Shown: positions 16,610-24,944 of the stretch, piece by piece
Layout: every line of letters starts with the position of its first letter
Numbering within the stretch: the stretch's first letter is position 1
Source: Acidobacteriaceae bacterium
GTDB taxonomy: Bacteria > Acidobacteriota > Terriglobia > Terriglobales > Acidobacteriaceae
Direction: 5' to 3'
Assembly: GCA_003134655.1 (NCBI GenBank)
Contig: PLBY01000077.1
Coordinates: forward strand, 177,017 to 223,887
DNA length: 46,871 nt
Notes under the pieces: model-generated
The model's database searches: none
Told to the model about the DNA's origin: nothing
Seen by the model: the letters and a program-made list of their open reading frames with translations, nothing else
Position numbers and translations under genes: made by a program

Positions 16610-16634
16610 TGTGGGGCGGGCGCCCCCGCCCGCC
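16609..16634 (+). repeat. Family B palindromic repeat
   Basis: ATGTGGGGCGGGCGCCCCCG palindrome beginning within the DUF962 stop codon. Confidence 0.8.
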
Positions 16635-16705
16635 TTCTGCTTGCGCGCACTCAGCCTTCTGTTCTATCCTTGCCCACCTTGGGGTTCTGATTCACATAAC
16701 AAAAC

Positions 16706-17059
16706 ATGCAGCGCCTGACCGCCAGATTTCTGCTGTTGTTCGCGCTAGTCGGAATATTTGCTCCGCTTGCGTTAGCGGTCACGGCTGCGCCCCCGCATGC
16801 TTGCTGCCTTCGAAAGGCCGCCCACCAGTGCCACGGCACAGACCCGGATGAGCGCGCCATCCGTGGTAGCAGTTGCTGCAACCAGGACTGCTGTCGTGCC
16901 GTAACGACGTCACAGTCCGCGCGTCCGCAACCGTGGATTCAGTCGAGCTTCGCTCAAATTGTCGAGGCACGTGTCGCCCAACCGGCCGCAGGAACTCCCG
17001 CCCACAAGCTCTTCGCATCGCAGTCTACACGCGCCCCTCCGCAAGTCTCCATCGCCTGA
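16706..17059 (+). CDS. Cys/His-rich secreted protein of the copper-associated cluster
   Basis: Unrecognised exported protein of 117 residues. A strong signal peptide covers residues 1-27 (LLLFALVGIFAPLALAVTAA). The mature part has two cysteine clusters, HACCLRKAAHQCH (about 31-43) and SSCCNQDCC (about 55-63), suited to metal binding, and a Ser/Ala/Pro-rich tail without cysteines. Position directly before a TonB-dependent receptor, a multicopper oxidase and a Sco protein suggests periplasmic copper handling. Family unknown; gene reality is supported by the clean signal peptide and the Cys pattern. Confidence 0.65.
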   Translation: MQRLTARFLLLFALVGIFAPLALAVTAAPPHACCLRKAAHQCHGTDPDERAIRGSSCCNQDCCRAVTTSQSARPQPWIQSSFAQIVEARVAQPAAGTPAHKLFASQSTRAPPQVSIA

Positions 17060-17092
17060 AATAATCTCGCAACTTGCCCGCGCGTAGCTGCC

Positions 17093-17137
17093 CGTGTGGG
17101 ACCGGGTCTTTGACCCGGTCGCCGAGCGCAGCTCGGC
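17093..17137 (+). repeat. Family A-related palindromic repeat
   Basis: GTGTGGGACCGGGTC-TTT-GACCCGGTC followed by GCCGAGCGCAGCTCGGC. Same two-hairpin layout as family A but with a different first palindrome. Confidence 0.7.
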
Positions 17138-17179
17138 TCTTTGCGGCACCCGCAGCCCCAACAGGTCATCGGAGACTCC

Positions 17180-19450
17180 ATGCGTTTTATTCGCATCCCG
17201 CTGCTCGCAACATGCCTGACCCTCGCGGCCTTGGCCGCGGTCGTCGGCTCCGTGCGCGGCGTCATCCACGATCCCCAGCATCGCCCGGTGCAAGACGCCA
17301 TGGTCATGCTCAAGGCAAAGACCTCCGACTGGTCGACCACTGCCAATTCCGACGCGAATGGAAATTTCACATTCAACGCCGTCCCGCTCGGAGAATACAT
17401 CGTCACAGTCGTGGGCGTCGGCTTCGAACAGACGCAGCAAGAGGTCGCGATTACGTCCAGCACTCAGCCCGTGCTGCATTTTGCACTCAACGTCGCGGGC
17501 GCCAAGGAGATGATCAACGTCTCCGGCACTCCCGATTCTGCACCCACGGATTCCTCAACTCCCACCACCGTCGTAGACCGTCTCGAGATCGCCCGTACGC
17601 CCGGCGCTGCCCGCTCCAACAGCCTGGCCATGATCACGGACTACGTGCCCGGCGCCTACATCACGCACGACCAGCTGCACATTCGCGGCGGACATCAAAC
17701 CAGCTGGATGGTCGACGGAGTTCCGGTCCCCAACACCAACATCGCCACCAACCTCGGCCCGCAGTTCGATCCCAAAGACATCGACTATCTCGAAGTCAGC
17801 CGCGGCAGCTATGGCGCGGAGCTTGGCGACCGCACCTATGGCGTTTTTAACGTCGTGCCTCGCACCGGATTCGAGCGCAACCGTCAGGCCGAACTTGTGT
17901 TGAGCGCCGGCAACTTCTACCAAACCAACGATCAGTTCAGCATCGGTAACCATACCGAGCGCTTCGCCTACTACGCCAGCGTGAACGCCAATCGCAGCAA
18001 TCTCGGCATTGAGACGCCCGTCCCGCAGACCTTCCACGACGCCGCCAACGGATACGGAGGATTCGGTTCGCTTATTTTCAATGCCAATCCGTCCAATCAG
18101 TTCCGTCTCGTGACTCAGCTAAGAAAGGACTACTACCAAATTCCCTACGACCCGAACTTCAATGATTTGGAGAGCTCGCAGTATGACAGCAGCGGTCTTC
18201 GCGATGCGGACCACGAGTCCGACGCGATCGTAAATTTCTCCTGGGTGCACACTTTTAATTCAAAACTCCTGCTCACCGTTTCTCCGTTCTTCCATTACAC
18301 CGCCGCGAATTATGAAAGTTCGCCCCACGACTACCCCACCGCCAGCACGGACCATCATGCTTCAACCTACGCTGGCGGTCAGGTAAACTTCAGCGCGAAT
18401 CTCCCTAAAAACAATCTGCAGGTGGGGTTCTACGGATTCGGCCAGCGTGACCATTCCGACCTCGGCGTCCTTTTCAATTGCCCGTCCAACGGCGACCCGG
18501 ATTTTCCGGTGTGCGGTGGCGCTCCTGTTGCCGATATCGAACACCCCTCAGGCAGCGTCGCCGCCTTCTTCCTTGAAGACAAATTCAAGCCCTTCTCCTG
18601 GCTCACGCTGTCGGCGGGCATGCGTCCCACACGCTTTTCGGGAGACATCGTAGAAACCGCGATCAGCCCGCGCTTCGGCGTCGCCGTTAATATTCCCCAC
18701 CTCAACTGGACCTTCCGCGCGTTCTACGGTCACTACTATCAGCCGCCGCCATTGGTCACAGCGTCCGGGCCGCTGCTCCAGTTCGCCAACAGTAGCAATT
18801 TGAACTTCATCGCCCTTCACGGCGAGCGCGACGAAGAAGCACAATTCGGCGTCACCATTCCCTGGCACGGCTGGATTCTCGACGCCGACACCTTTCGGAC
18901 CAACGCCACCAACTTTTTCGACCACAACAATGTCGGCGAGTCGAATCTCTTTTTCCCGCTTACCATTCAAAATGCGATCATCCGCGGATGGGAGGCCACG
19001 CTGCGCTCCCCCCGCATCGCCCACCGCGGACAGATTCACCTCGCCTATTCCAACCAGGTCGCTCGCGCCGGAGGAGTCGCCAACGGTGGGCTCACCGATT
19101 TCTCGTACCTACCTTGGGGTCCGCTCGATCACGACCAGCGCAACACGCTCAACGTCGGCGGCGACCTGACTTTGCCATGGCGTGCCTACGCGTCAACCAA
19201 CGTCTACTACGGTTCGGGCTTCACGAACGCGTTCCCCGGCCAGTCCTACCCGGGAAATTACCTGCCCCCACACACCACGTTTGATCTGACTCTAGGCAAA
19301 GACTTCGGCGAGCGCATCTCCGTCTCCGTCAGCGCGATGAACGTAGCCAACCGCCGCGTCGAACTCGACAACAGCGTCACCTTCGGCGGATTCCACTGGA
19401 ACGATCCGCGCGAAATCTACGTCGAACTTCGTTACCGCTTTCACTATTGA
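17180..19450 (+). CDS. TonB-dependent receptor with carboxypeptidase-regulatory-like domain
   Basis: Outer-membrane receptor of 756 residues. After a signal segment (RFIRIPLLATCLTLAALAAV) comes an Ig-like carboxypeptidase-regulatory domain (about 25-110: GSVRGVIHDPQHRPVQDAMV, SDANGNFTFNAVPLGEYIV). A plug domain follows (VDRLEIARTPGAARSNSLAM, YITHDQLHIRGGHQTSWMVD, GVPVPNTNI), then a 22-strand-type barrel ending YVELRYRFHY with a C-terminal aromatic. The ATG at 17180 starts the signal peptide. The substrate is not shown by sequence; the neighbours (Cys-rich protein, multicopper oxidase, Sco) point to copper or a copper complex. The converging multicopper oxidase gene is separated by a family A repeat. 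Confidence 0.92.
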   Translation: MRFIRIPLLATCLTLAALAAVVGSVRGVIHDPQHRPVQDAMVMLKAKTSDWSTTANSDANGNFTFNAVPLGEYIVTVVGVGFEQTQQEVAITSSTQPVLHFALNVAGAKEMINVSGTPDSAPTDSSTPTTVVDRLEIARTPGAARSNSLAMITDYVPGAYITHDQLHIRGGHQTSWMVDGVPVPNTNIATNLGPQFDPKDIDYLEVSRGSYGAELGDRTYGVFNVVPRTGFERNRQAELVLSAGNFYQTNDQFSIGNHTERFAYYASVNANRSNLGIETPVPQTFHDAANGYGGFGSLIFNANPSNQFRLVTQLRKDYYQIPYDPNFNDLESSQYDSSGLRDADHESDAIVNFSWVHTFNSKLLLTVSPFFHYTAANYESSPHDYPTASTDHHASTYAGGQVNFSANLPKNNLQVGFYGFGQRDHSDLGVLFNCPSNGDPDFPVCGGAPVADIEHPSGSVAAFFLEDKFKPFSWLTLSAGMRPTRFSGDIVETAISPRFGVAVNIPHLNWTFRAFYGHYYQPPPLVTASGPLLQFANSSNLNFIALHGERDEEAQFGVTIPWHGWILDADTFRTNATNFFDHNNVGESNLFFPLTIQNAIIRGWEATLRSPRIAHRGQIHLAYSNQVARAGGVANGGLTDFSYLPWGPLDHDQRNTLNVGGDLTLPWRAYASTNVYYGSGFTNAFPGQSYPGNYLPPHTTFDLTLGKDFGERISVSVSAMNVANRRVELDNSVTFGGFHWNDPREIYVELRYRFHY

Positions 19451-19458
19451 GAAGGAAC

Positions 19459-19505
19459 ATGTGGAGACAGCCGCCTCGGCTGTCCGGCCAGCGCGCAGCG
19501 CGGAC
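19459..19505 (+). repeat. Family A palindromic repeat between convergent genes
   Basis: ATGTGGAGACAGCCGCC and GGCTGTCC with a second hairpin GCCAGCGCGCAGCGCGG. It is positioned to act as a bidirectional terminator for the receptor and oxidase genes. Confidence 0.8.
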
Positions 19506-19521
19506 ACTTCAGATTCCGCCG

Positions 19522-21018
19522 CTAGACGTAATCGAACAGGGTCATAAAGCCGAAATCCATGTGCAGTTGCTGGTGGCAGTGGAACAGGGTGAGGCCCGGA
19601 TTGTTGGCGACGAAATCGATCTCGACTTCCTGGTATCCGCCCACCATCACGACATCTTTCATCACGCCGGAGTTCTGCTGCCCTGCAATCCGCGTCAGTT
19701 CGAAGCTGTGCCGATGCAGATGAATCGGATGAATGTCATCGCTCGCATTCCGCATGCGGATGCGATAGCGCTTACCCTCGCGCAGATGGAAGGTGGGCGC
19801 CGCCGTCATCTGCTCCCGCGGATACGCCACGCCGTTGATAGTCCACTGATTGAATCCGTCGAGTGCGGCATTCTGCTTTTCGAAGAGCATGTCGAACACT
19901 TCGTCGGGCTTGGCCGAGGGTGTGCTGGAATTGCCGAAGTGCGCGTAGTTCCATTTAAAGGGCGTCGGCGGGAGCCATTGCGGCTTGCCCTTATATCCGG
20001 CGTACTCGACGACAACGCCCATGCCGTGGTGACGATCGTCGTCGGCCAGGTCTCCCATCACCCAAACTCCGGGATGGGTCATTTCCACGATTGCTGAAAT
20101 TCGCTCCGCGGTTCCCAGCCAGAGAACCGGTACACGCACCGGCTTCGGCAACGGATTCCCATCCATCGCTACCACGTTGAAGCTGTGCCCCGGAATCGCC
20201 AGGCTTCGAATCTCAGTCGCGCTCCCATTCAGAATATGAAACAAAACGCGCTCGCCCTGTTTCACTCGCACCGGATCGCCATGTCCGAGCATGCGCCCAT
20301 TGATGGTGAACGAATCGTAGCCAACCTCGAATCCATGCGGCATGCCCTTCGCGAGAGACGCTTTCATCTTGCTCTCGCCGGAATCCTTGAGCTCAGGAAC
20401 CGTCTGCGCTGGCGACAGAAAATCCATTGCCATGTCGCCGCCGCGACTCAACGTGGGCTGAAACTCTTTGAGGGTGAGAAAAACTTCCCGGTCGTAATTT
20501 CCAGCGTGCTGCTTCGGTTCAATGTAAACCGGACCGACCAGCCCGCTGTACTGGCCCTCCGACAGATTCGCGCCCGCGCGTACGTGTGTGTGGTAAAAGC
20601 GCAAACCCGCGGGCTTCGGAACAAACGAAATTCGGCGGCTGCCGTGCGGAGGAATAAAAGGCGTGCCCTCTTCCGCCGCCCCGTCCACATCCGTGGAAAC
20701 GAACTGCCCGTGCCAGTGCAACTGCTCCGGAGTATCGGTGTCGTTGCGGACATCGATGGTGACTCGCTCGCCTTCTTTCAAACGAAGCAGCGGTCCGGGG
20801 AACTGCCCGTTGTAGGTGGTGACCGAAATAATCCGCTTCGGCGCTAGCTCGATCGGTGTGGTCGCAATCGTGAGCGTGTAGTCAGCCGGCCCATCATTCT
20901 GCTGAGCGGATAGCCCCGCAACGATTGCCCGGCTCCATAGTCTTGGTAAAGGCAGCAAAGCAGCGCCTGCAGTGGCGCTAAATGCTTGCAGGAAAGTGCG
21001 GCGTTTGATGTGAGACAT
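19522..21018 (-). CDS. Tat-exported multicopper oxidase
   Basis: Periplasmic multicopper oxidase of 498 residues. The N-terminus MSHIKRRTFLQAF has the twin-arginine pattern, followed by a hydrophobic stretch. All four copper-binding segments are present: HWHG near residue 100, HTHV near 143, HPIHLHRH near 428 and HCHQQLHMDFGFM near 479, giving type 1, 2 and 3 ligands including a Met-type axial position. Oxidation of Cu(I), metals or phenols is possible. A copper-resistance (CueO/CopA-like) role is inferred from context, but no Met-rich copper insert is obvious. Convergent to the TonB receptor. Confidence 0.93.
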   Translation of the reverse strand: MSHIKRRTFLQAFSATAGAALLPLPRLWSRAIVAGLSAQQNDGPADYTLTIATTPIELAPKRIISVTTYNGQFPGPLLRLKEGERVTIDVRNDTDTPEQLHWHGQFVSTDVDGAAEEGTPFIPPHGSRRISFVPKPAGLRFYHTHVRAGANLSEGQYSGLVGPVYIEPKQHAGNYDREVFLTLKEFQPTLSRGGDMAMDFLSPAQTVPELKDSGESKMKASLAKGMPHGFEVGYDSFTINGRMLGHGDPVRVKQGERVLFHILNGSATEIRSLAIPGHSFNVVAMDGNPLPKPVRVPVLWLGTAERISAIVEMTHPGVWVMGDLADDDRHHGMGVVVEYAGYKGKPQWLPPTPFKWNYAHFGNSSTPSAKPDEVFDMLFEKQNAALDGFNQWTINGVAYPREQMTAAPTFHLREGKRYRIRMRNASDDIHPIHLHRHSFELTRIAGQQNSGVMKDVVMVGGYQEVEIDFVANNPGLTLFHCHQQLHMDFGFMTLFDYV

Positions 21019-21104
21019 AAATTTCCCGAATTCGATGCGTAAAGGCGTCCGCGATCAGGAATATATCGAATTCCTAATGCCGTTTGAAATTCCTAATCGC
21101 GGGC

Positions 21105-21150
21105 GTCATCCTGAGCGTAGCCGTTTTTCAGGCGGAGCGAAAGATCCCGA
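21105..21150 (+). repeat. Family D palindromic repeat
   Basis: GTCATCCTGAGCGTAGCC, core TTTTTCAGGCGGAGCG, then AAAGATCCC. It lies between the DUF1003 and multicopper oxidase genes. Confidence 0.7.
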
Positions 21151-21171
21151 TCTCAGCGGCTTCCCGAAACC

Positions 21172-22011
21172 CTATCCTCGCGCCAGTTTCTCCCGCAGCA
21201 TATCCTCCACATCGCCAATTTTTTCTCCCAGCACATTCAACTTGCGCGCCAGCCCTTGAATCTCCACTTCGGATCTCCGGTTGACATCGTAATCCAGCTC
21301 GCCGCGTAACCGATCCTTCGTGTCCTGTCGGTTCTGGCTCATCATGATGATGGGAGCCTGCACCGAGGCCATCATCGACAGAAACAGATTCAGCAGAATA
21401 TATGGATAGGGATCCCACGCCTTCTTCCCCATCGCTGCGTCGATGGCCATATAAATCGTGAGCGCGAAACCGGACGAGATGATGAACGTCCACGACCCGC
21501 CAAAGCCCGCGACCATGTCGGCGAGTCGCTCCCCAAGCGTTGCATCTTTTTCAATCACTTCATTGGGATGCCGGTTCGCCCGCAGCCGCACCAGTTGCTG
21601 CGACGCGTGAAACTGCCGCCCCAGCACCCGCAGCATATCCATCCCCGCCAGCGGCTTGCGCTGCAGCAGGACGGCAATATCTTTCTGATCGACTTCCAGG
21701 CACACGGCCTCGTCGATGGCAACCGCTTCAGTCTGATGCGGAGTCTGCTCCAGCATCGACGCGAACCCGAAGAACTCTCCGTGTGATGGCTCGTCCACCA
21801 CCACTTCCTGCTGGTCCTGGTCGACCGTCGCGACCCGCACCCGGCCCGACACCACCACATACGCCTGCCCGCCGGAATCCCCGATCTTGTAAATGCGCTG
21901 CCGCGGCGCGAACGTCTTCAGCTGCACCTGCCCGGCCAGCACTGCCGTTTCTTCTTCATCGAGCAGCGCAAACAGTGGAACGTGCTTCAATACCTCAGGA
22001 TTGCATGCCAT
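21172..22011 (-). CDS. Cyclic-nucleotide-binding domain fused to DUF1003 membrane domain
   Basis: Membrane protein of 279 residues. Residues about 10-125 form a cNMP-binding (CAP-like) domain (LFALLDEEETAVLAGQVQLK, GDSGGQAYVVVSGRVRV, GEFFGFASML). Residues about 160-240 form DUF1003, with two transmembrane helices (FGGSWTFIISSGFALTIYMA and YILLNLFLSMMASVQAPIIM) and the conserved SQNRQ...DR motif. The C-terminal 45 residues are a likely coiled coil (VNRRSEVEIQGLARKLNVLG). A membrane protein switched by a nucleotide is plausible but its role is unknown; the binding domain lacks a clear canonical phosphate-binding cassette, so the ligand is uncertain. Confidence 0.9.
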   Translation of the reverse strand: MACNPEVLKHVPLFALLDEEETAVLAGQVQLKTFAPRQRIYKIGDSGGQAYVVVSGRVRVATVDQDQQEVVVDEPSHGEFFGFASMLEQTPHQTEAVAIDEAVCLEVDQKDIAVLLQRKPLAGMDMLRVLGRQFHASQQLVRLRANRHPNEVIEKDATLGERLADMVAGFGGSWTFIISSGFALTIYMAIDAAMGKKAWDPYPYILLNLFLSMMASVQAPIIMMSQNRQDTKDRLRGELDYDVNRRSEVEIQGLARKLNVLGEKIGDVEDMLREKLARG

Positions 22012-22113
22012 CGAATGCCTCGCCGTGTGAAATCCGTACTGCGTCCGATCGCCCTGAGGATTTCACAAAAGCGGTACTCCAAACAACGTGGTGTCTTAGC
22101 CCGCGAGAAACCG

Positions 22114-22160
22114 TTGTGGAGACAGCCGCCCTCGGCTGTCTGTCGAGCGAAGCTCGACGG
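22114..22160 (+). repeat. Family A palindromic repeat
   Basis: TGTGGAGACAGCCGCC, GGCTGTC, then GTCGAGCGAAGCTCGAC. It sits between divergent genes, 42 nt before the Sco gene start. Confidence 0.85.
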
Positions 22161-22201
22161 TCGTGGCACCAGACTCTCCCTCCGAGTTAAAGTGGTACAA
22201 C

Positions 22202-23107
22202 GTGAACAACTCTACTCGCCGTTTTGTTCTAATCGCTCTCATCCTGGTCGGCGCGATTTTCAGTTCTTCGTGCCATCGCTCGAAAGCGCCGGCTGCGAAA
22301 CGCTATTCCTTCACCGGCCGCGTGGTTTCGGTCGACGCCCAGGCGCAATCCGCCATCATTGACGGCGACGCCATCCCCGGTTTCATGGAAGCCATGGCCA
22401 TGCCCTACAAGGTCAAACCCGAAGCCACCTTGAATCACCTGCATCCCGGCGATTCGATTTCCGCTGAAGTGGTAGTGGTTCAGCCTGACCCCAAGAACGA
22501 AGACGCTGCCCCCGACTACTGGCTCGAAAACATCAGAACAATTGCACACATCGATCCTGTCCCAGCAGCCGGGGTGAATTCGCTGCATACGCCCTCGCCC
22601 GGCGAAGATGTGCCGGATTTCTCGGTGACGAATCAGGCCGGCAAACGGATTACTTTAAAGCAGTATCGCGGCAATATTCTGTTCCTCACCTTTATCTACA
22701 CGCGCTGTCCCTTTCCTGACTTCTGCCCACGCATGAGCAGCAACTTCTCGGAGATCTACAAGCAGATCGGGACGAACCCCGCGCTGGCCGGCGCTCACCT
22801 GTTGAGCATCAGCTTTGACCCCGAGCACGACACATCCAAGGTTCTGCGCGACTACGGCTTCTCGGTCGCCCACACGCACGAGCCCGCGCTCTTCACCCAC
22901 TGGGAATTCGCCGCTCCCAGCAAATCTGATCTACCGAAGATCGCCGACTTCTTCGCCCTAACCGTAAAGCCCGAGAACGGACTGATCACCCACAACCTCA
23001 GCACCGCGGTCATCGGTCCCGACAGCAAGATCGTGAAGTGGTATCACGGCAGCGATTGGCAGCCTTCTGATTTAATAAAGGACGCAGCTGCGGCGCGCGC
23101 ACACTAG
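22202..23107 (+). CDS. Sco-family copper chaperone lipoprotein with N-terminal copper-binding domain
   Basis: Membrane-anchored thioredoxin-fold protein of 301 residues. GTG start at 22202; a signal segment ends in the lipobox-like SSSC at about residue 23. Residues about 35-105 resemble the CusF-like copper-binding domain fused to some Sco proteins (YSFTGRVVSVDAQAQSAIID, GFMEAMAMPYKVK, with Met/Trp-type ligands). Residues about 140-295 are the Sco domain, with the Cu ligands CPFPDFC (CxxxxxC spacing seen here) and a downstream His in THNLSTAVIGPD. Sco proteins deliver copper to the CuA site of cytochrome oxidase or act as redox proteins. The oxidase genes are not in this window. Confidence 0.92.
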   Translation: MNNSTRRFVLIALILVGAIFSSSCHRSKAPAAKRYSFTGRVVSVDAQAQSAIIDGDAIPGFMEAMAMPYKVKPEATLNHLHPGDSISAEVVVVQPDPKNEDAAPDYWLENIRTIAHIDPVPAAGVNSLHTPSPGEDVPDFSVTNQAGKRITLKQYRGNILFLTFIYTRCPFPDFCPRMSSNFSEIYKQIGTNPALAGAHLLSISFDPEHDTSKVLRDYGFSVAHTHEPALFTHWEFAAPSKSDLPKIADFFALTVKPENGLITHNLSTAVIGPDSKIVKWYHGSDWQPSDLIKDAAAARAH

Positions 23108-23211
23108 AATTCCAGCCGCGACAGCATGCCGCCCGATGGTGTGCAAGATCTGCGGCAAAATGTTGCGGTTAGCGGAGTTTTTGCAGTGGGCTGAGGCTTG
23201 GGGCGTACGAG

Positions 23212-23250
23212 TTGTGGGGTGGCGCAGCGCTTTAAGCGCTGCGACAAACC
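23212..23250 (+). repeat. Family F palindrome (CGCAGCGCTT-T-AAGCGCTGCG)
   Basis: Ten-bp perfect stem at 23223-23243 with one unpaired T, flanked by GTGGGGTGG and CAAACC. It lies in the 227-nt gap before the VKOR gene, which also holds a GCTTTAGCCTCCGAGG motif and no gene. Confidence 0.7.
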
Positions 23251-23334
23251 GCACTTCCTCTGAATTAGGCTTTAGCCTCCGAGGTACGTTAAAACAACTG
23301 AATTCATAATCGTCCAACAGCAACGAGGAGATTC

Positions 23335-23778
23335 ATGAAATATCTGCTTCTGATTCTGGCCATACTCGGCGTAGTGGCTTCATCCCTCGCCTTGCGCGAG
23401 CACTACCGCGAAGCAGGCGATGCCCCCTGCGACATCAACGCGCACTGGGACTGCGGCATCGTCAACCACAGCCCTTACGCCATGCTCCCGCATCACGCCG
23501 ACGACTGGCCTCTGCACTTCCAAATTCCGGTGGCCGTCTTCGGCATCGCCGGATACATTCTTATGGGCGCGCTCGCCTTCCTGCGCCGCTACCGCCTGCT
23601 GCTCATTCCCGCTTTCGCTGGCCTCACCTTTTCGCTGTACCTCGCCAACATTGAAGCCAACGTCCTCGGCGTGTGGTGTATCTACTGCGCCATTTCCCTA
23701 GGAATCATTTCGCTGATGTCGCTCTTCACCCTCGGAGCGGTGGTAGCGCAGTTCGTCCGCAAGCCATCGCCCTCCTGA
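23335..23778 (+). CDS. VKOR-family disulfide-generating membrane protein
   Basis: Integral membrane oxidoreductase of 147 residues in the vitamin K epoxide reductase family, which recycles DsbA-like proteins using quinone. Four transmembrane helices are visible. The loop cysteines are in PCDINAHWDCG (about residues 32-41) and the active-site CxxC is WCIYC (about 113-116); a Ser/Asn-Tyr pattern supports quinone binding. A strong AGGAG ribosome-binding site lies 5 nt before the ATG. No fused thioredoxin domain is present. Next to the Sco protein it fits a module for exported-protein thiol and copper maturation. Confidence 0.92.
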   Translation: MKYLLLILAILGVVASSLALREHYREAGDAPCDINAHWDCGIVNHSPYAMLPHHADDWPLHFQIPVAVFGIAGYILMGALAFLRRYRLLLIPAFAGLTFSLYLANIEANVLGVWCIYCAISLGIISLMSLFTLGAVVAQFVRKPSPS

Positions 23779-23797
23779 GGAGTGTGCGGGGAAAAAA

Positions 23798-23873
23798 GGG
23801 CAGGTGCAATCGGGCGCGGATCCCAAAGCGCGAGGGGGCGATCCCCCGCCCTGTGTCCACCCGAGACCTGCCC
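23798..23873 (-). terminator. Long structured hairpin, terminator for the minus-strand gene
   Basis: Outer arms GGGCAGGT (23798-23805) and ACCTGCCC (23866-23873) enclose an inner GGGGG-CGAT-CCCCC stem (23834-23847). On the minus strand the outer arm is followed by TTTTTT, giving an intrinsic terminator for the 23969-24907 gene. Its 76-nt length is unusual for a simple terminator. Confidence 0.65.
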
Positions 23874-23968
23874 CCGTATAGTTGAATCATGAATCAACTT
23901 TGCCCGCCATCGGGAACATACCTGATGCAGAACCCGGGAAAACTCCCATCGCCCGGGTAGGGAATTCT

Positions 23969-24907
23969 CTACCTTCTCTTAGCCCCAATCTTGCGGTTGA
24001 TGTCCGTCGAAAATTCGATGAAGAAGTTCAGCAGCACGCCGTAGCCAGCCTGCCCCAGCATGGCGCGCCCACCTTCCGCGAAGGCATTGCGCGGATGCGG
24101 CTTCCATGCCGCCGATATCAATCCTCCGCCGAACGATCCTCCGTACAGCGCCCACTGCGGACGCAACTCCCGCTCAGTCTGGTTGTAGGTAACAAAGTTG
24201 CGCACGATGGCGTGCCGCGTCCGGCGCCAGAAGCCGCTACACTGGCACTGGTCATAGCGCGGTTCATATTTCAGCTTCGCATTCCCCAGCGCTGCCAGGC
24301 TGTTCGCCGCAATGAACTGTCCCTCCCGCGACGCGAAGCGCTCCACATATCCGTCCCAACCGTCGTCCCATTGCGATGGCACCCCGCGCGCCTGGTCGAT
24401 CCCCGCTGCGAACATGCGCTTCATATACGCCCCGGGAGTTGCGAGCGTCTGTTGCAAATAGATTTCCCGCCGCTGCTCGACGCTCATCGGAACCAGCGCC
24501 CGGCCCTTTTCCACGTAAACACCTGTGAGCCAGCCACTCTCCCAATCCCGCGCTTTGAGCAGCGCCGCCGTTCCCGCATTCTTCGTCGCTGTTACGGCCT
24601 GCATGGTCACTTGTTTGGTTTTTTCCGCGGCGGCTTGCGCGGGATTTGACGCCCCTTGCTTTTCTTCCTGAGGCTTCTCCTCCTGGATACTGGGAGCCGT
24701 CTGCGAGTCTCCCTGTTGCGGAACAGCTTGGGGATTGGGTTGCTGCTGCGCCTGCGCCGGCCCGCAAAGGATCGTGCCGCAAATCACCACCAGAGCACTT
24801 GAGTAAAATCCGCTCCACCCGACGCGCACGGCCCCCACCCTTACCCTTCCCCGAACTTCGCCATCCCCACGAGTGCGGGACAGTCTTCCGAAAGCGTCGC
24901 CCGCCAC
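23969..24907 (-). CDS. Secreted or outer-surface protein of unknown function
   Basis: Unrecognised protein of up to 312 residues. The first 22 or so residues look non-coding in character, and a GTG a little inside may be the true start. A hydrophobic signal segment (about 30-50, YSSALVVICGTILCGPAQAQ) precedes a Gln/Pro/Glu-rich linker to about 105. The remaining 200 residues form a compact region with conserved-looking stretches WESGWLTGVYVEKGRALVPM, QCSGFWRRTRHAIVRNFVTY and FFIEFSTDINRKIG. Small-residue-rich segments (GGSFGGGLISAAW, GYGVLLNFF) could be short membrane helices. The gene ends at the 23798-23873 terminator and is divergent from the TMEM175-like gene. Confidence 0.75.
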   Translation of the reverse strand: MAGDAFGRLSRTRGDGEVRGRVRVGAVRVGWSGFYSSALVVICGTILCGPAQAQQQPNPQAVPQQGDSQTAPSIQEEKPQEEKQGASNPAQAAAEKTKQVTMQAVTATKNAGTAALLKARDWESGWLTGVYVEKGRALVPMSVEQRREIYLQQTLATPGAYMKRMFAAGIDQARGVPSQWDDGWDGYVERFASREGQFIAANSLAALGNAKLKYEPRYDQCQCSGFWRRTRHAIVRNFVTYNQTERELRPQWALYGGSFGGGLISAAWKPHPRNAFAEGGRAMLGQAGYGVLLNFFIEFSTDINRKIGAKRR

Positions 24908-24908
24908 T

Positions 24909-24937
24909 TTGTCCGTTTCCGGGCGACCCGCTAAACT
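24909..24937 (+). promoter_or_regulatory. Promoter of the TMEM175-like gene
   Basis: -35 TTGTCC (24909-24914), a 17-bp spacer and -10 TAAACT (24932-24937), which ends 7 nt before the ATG at 24945. The spacing predicts a leaderless mRNA. Confidence 0.55.
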
Positions 24938-24944
24938 CCTTTCG

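Noticed and set aside
17060..17179. Cobalamin riboswitch before the TonB receptor
   Set aside because: The leader is only about 120 nt, dominated by an A-type palindrome, and no B12-box-like sequence is present.
23798..23873. Riboswitch (for example c-di-GMP class)
   Set aside because: It is a nested perfect hairpin followed by a T-run on the minus strand, better explained as a terminator or repeat.
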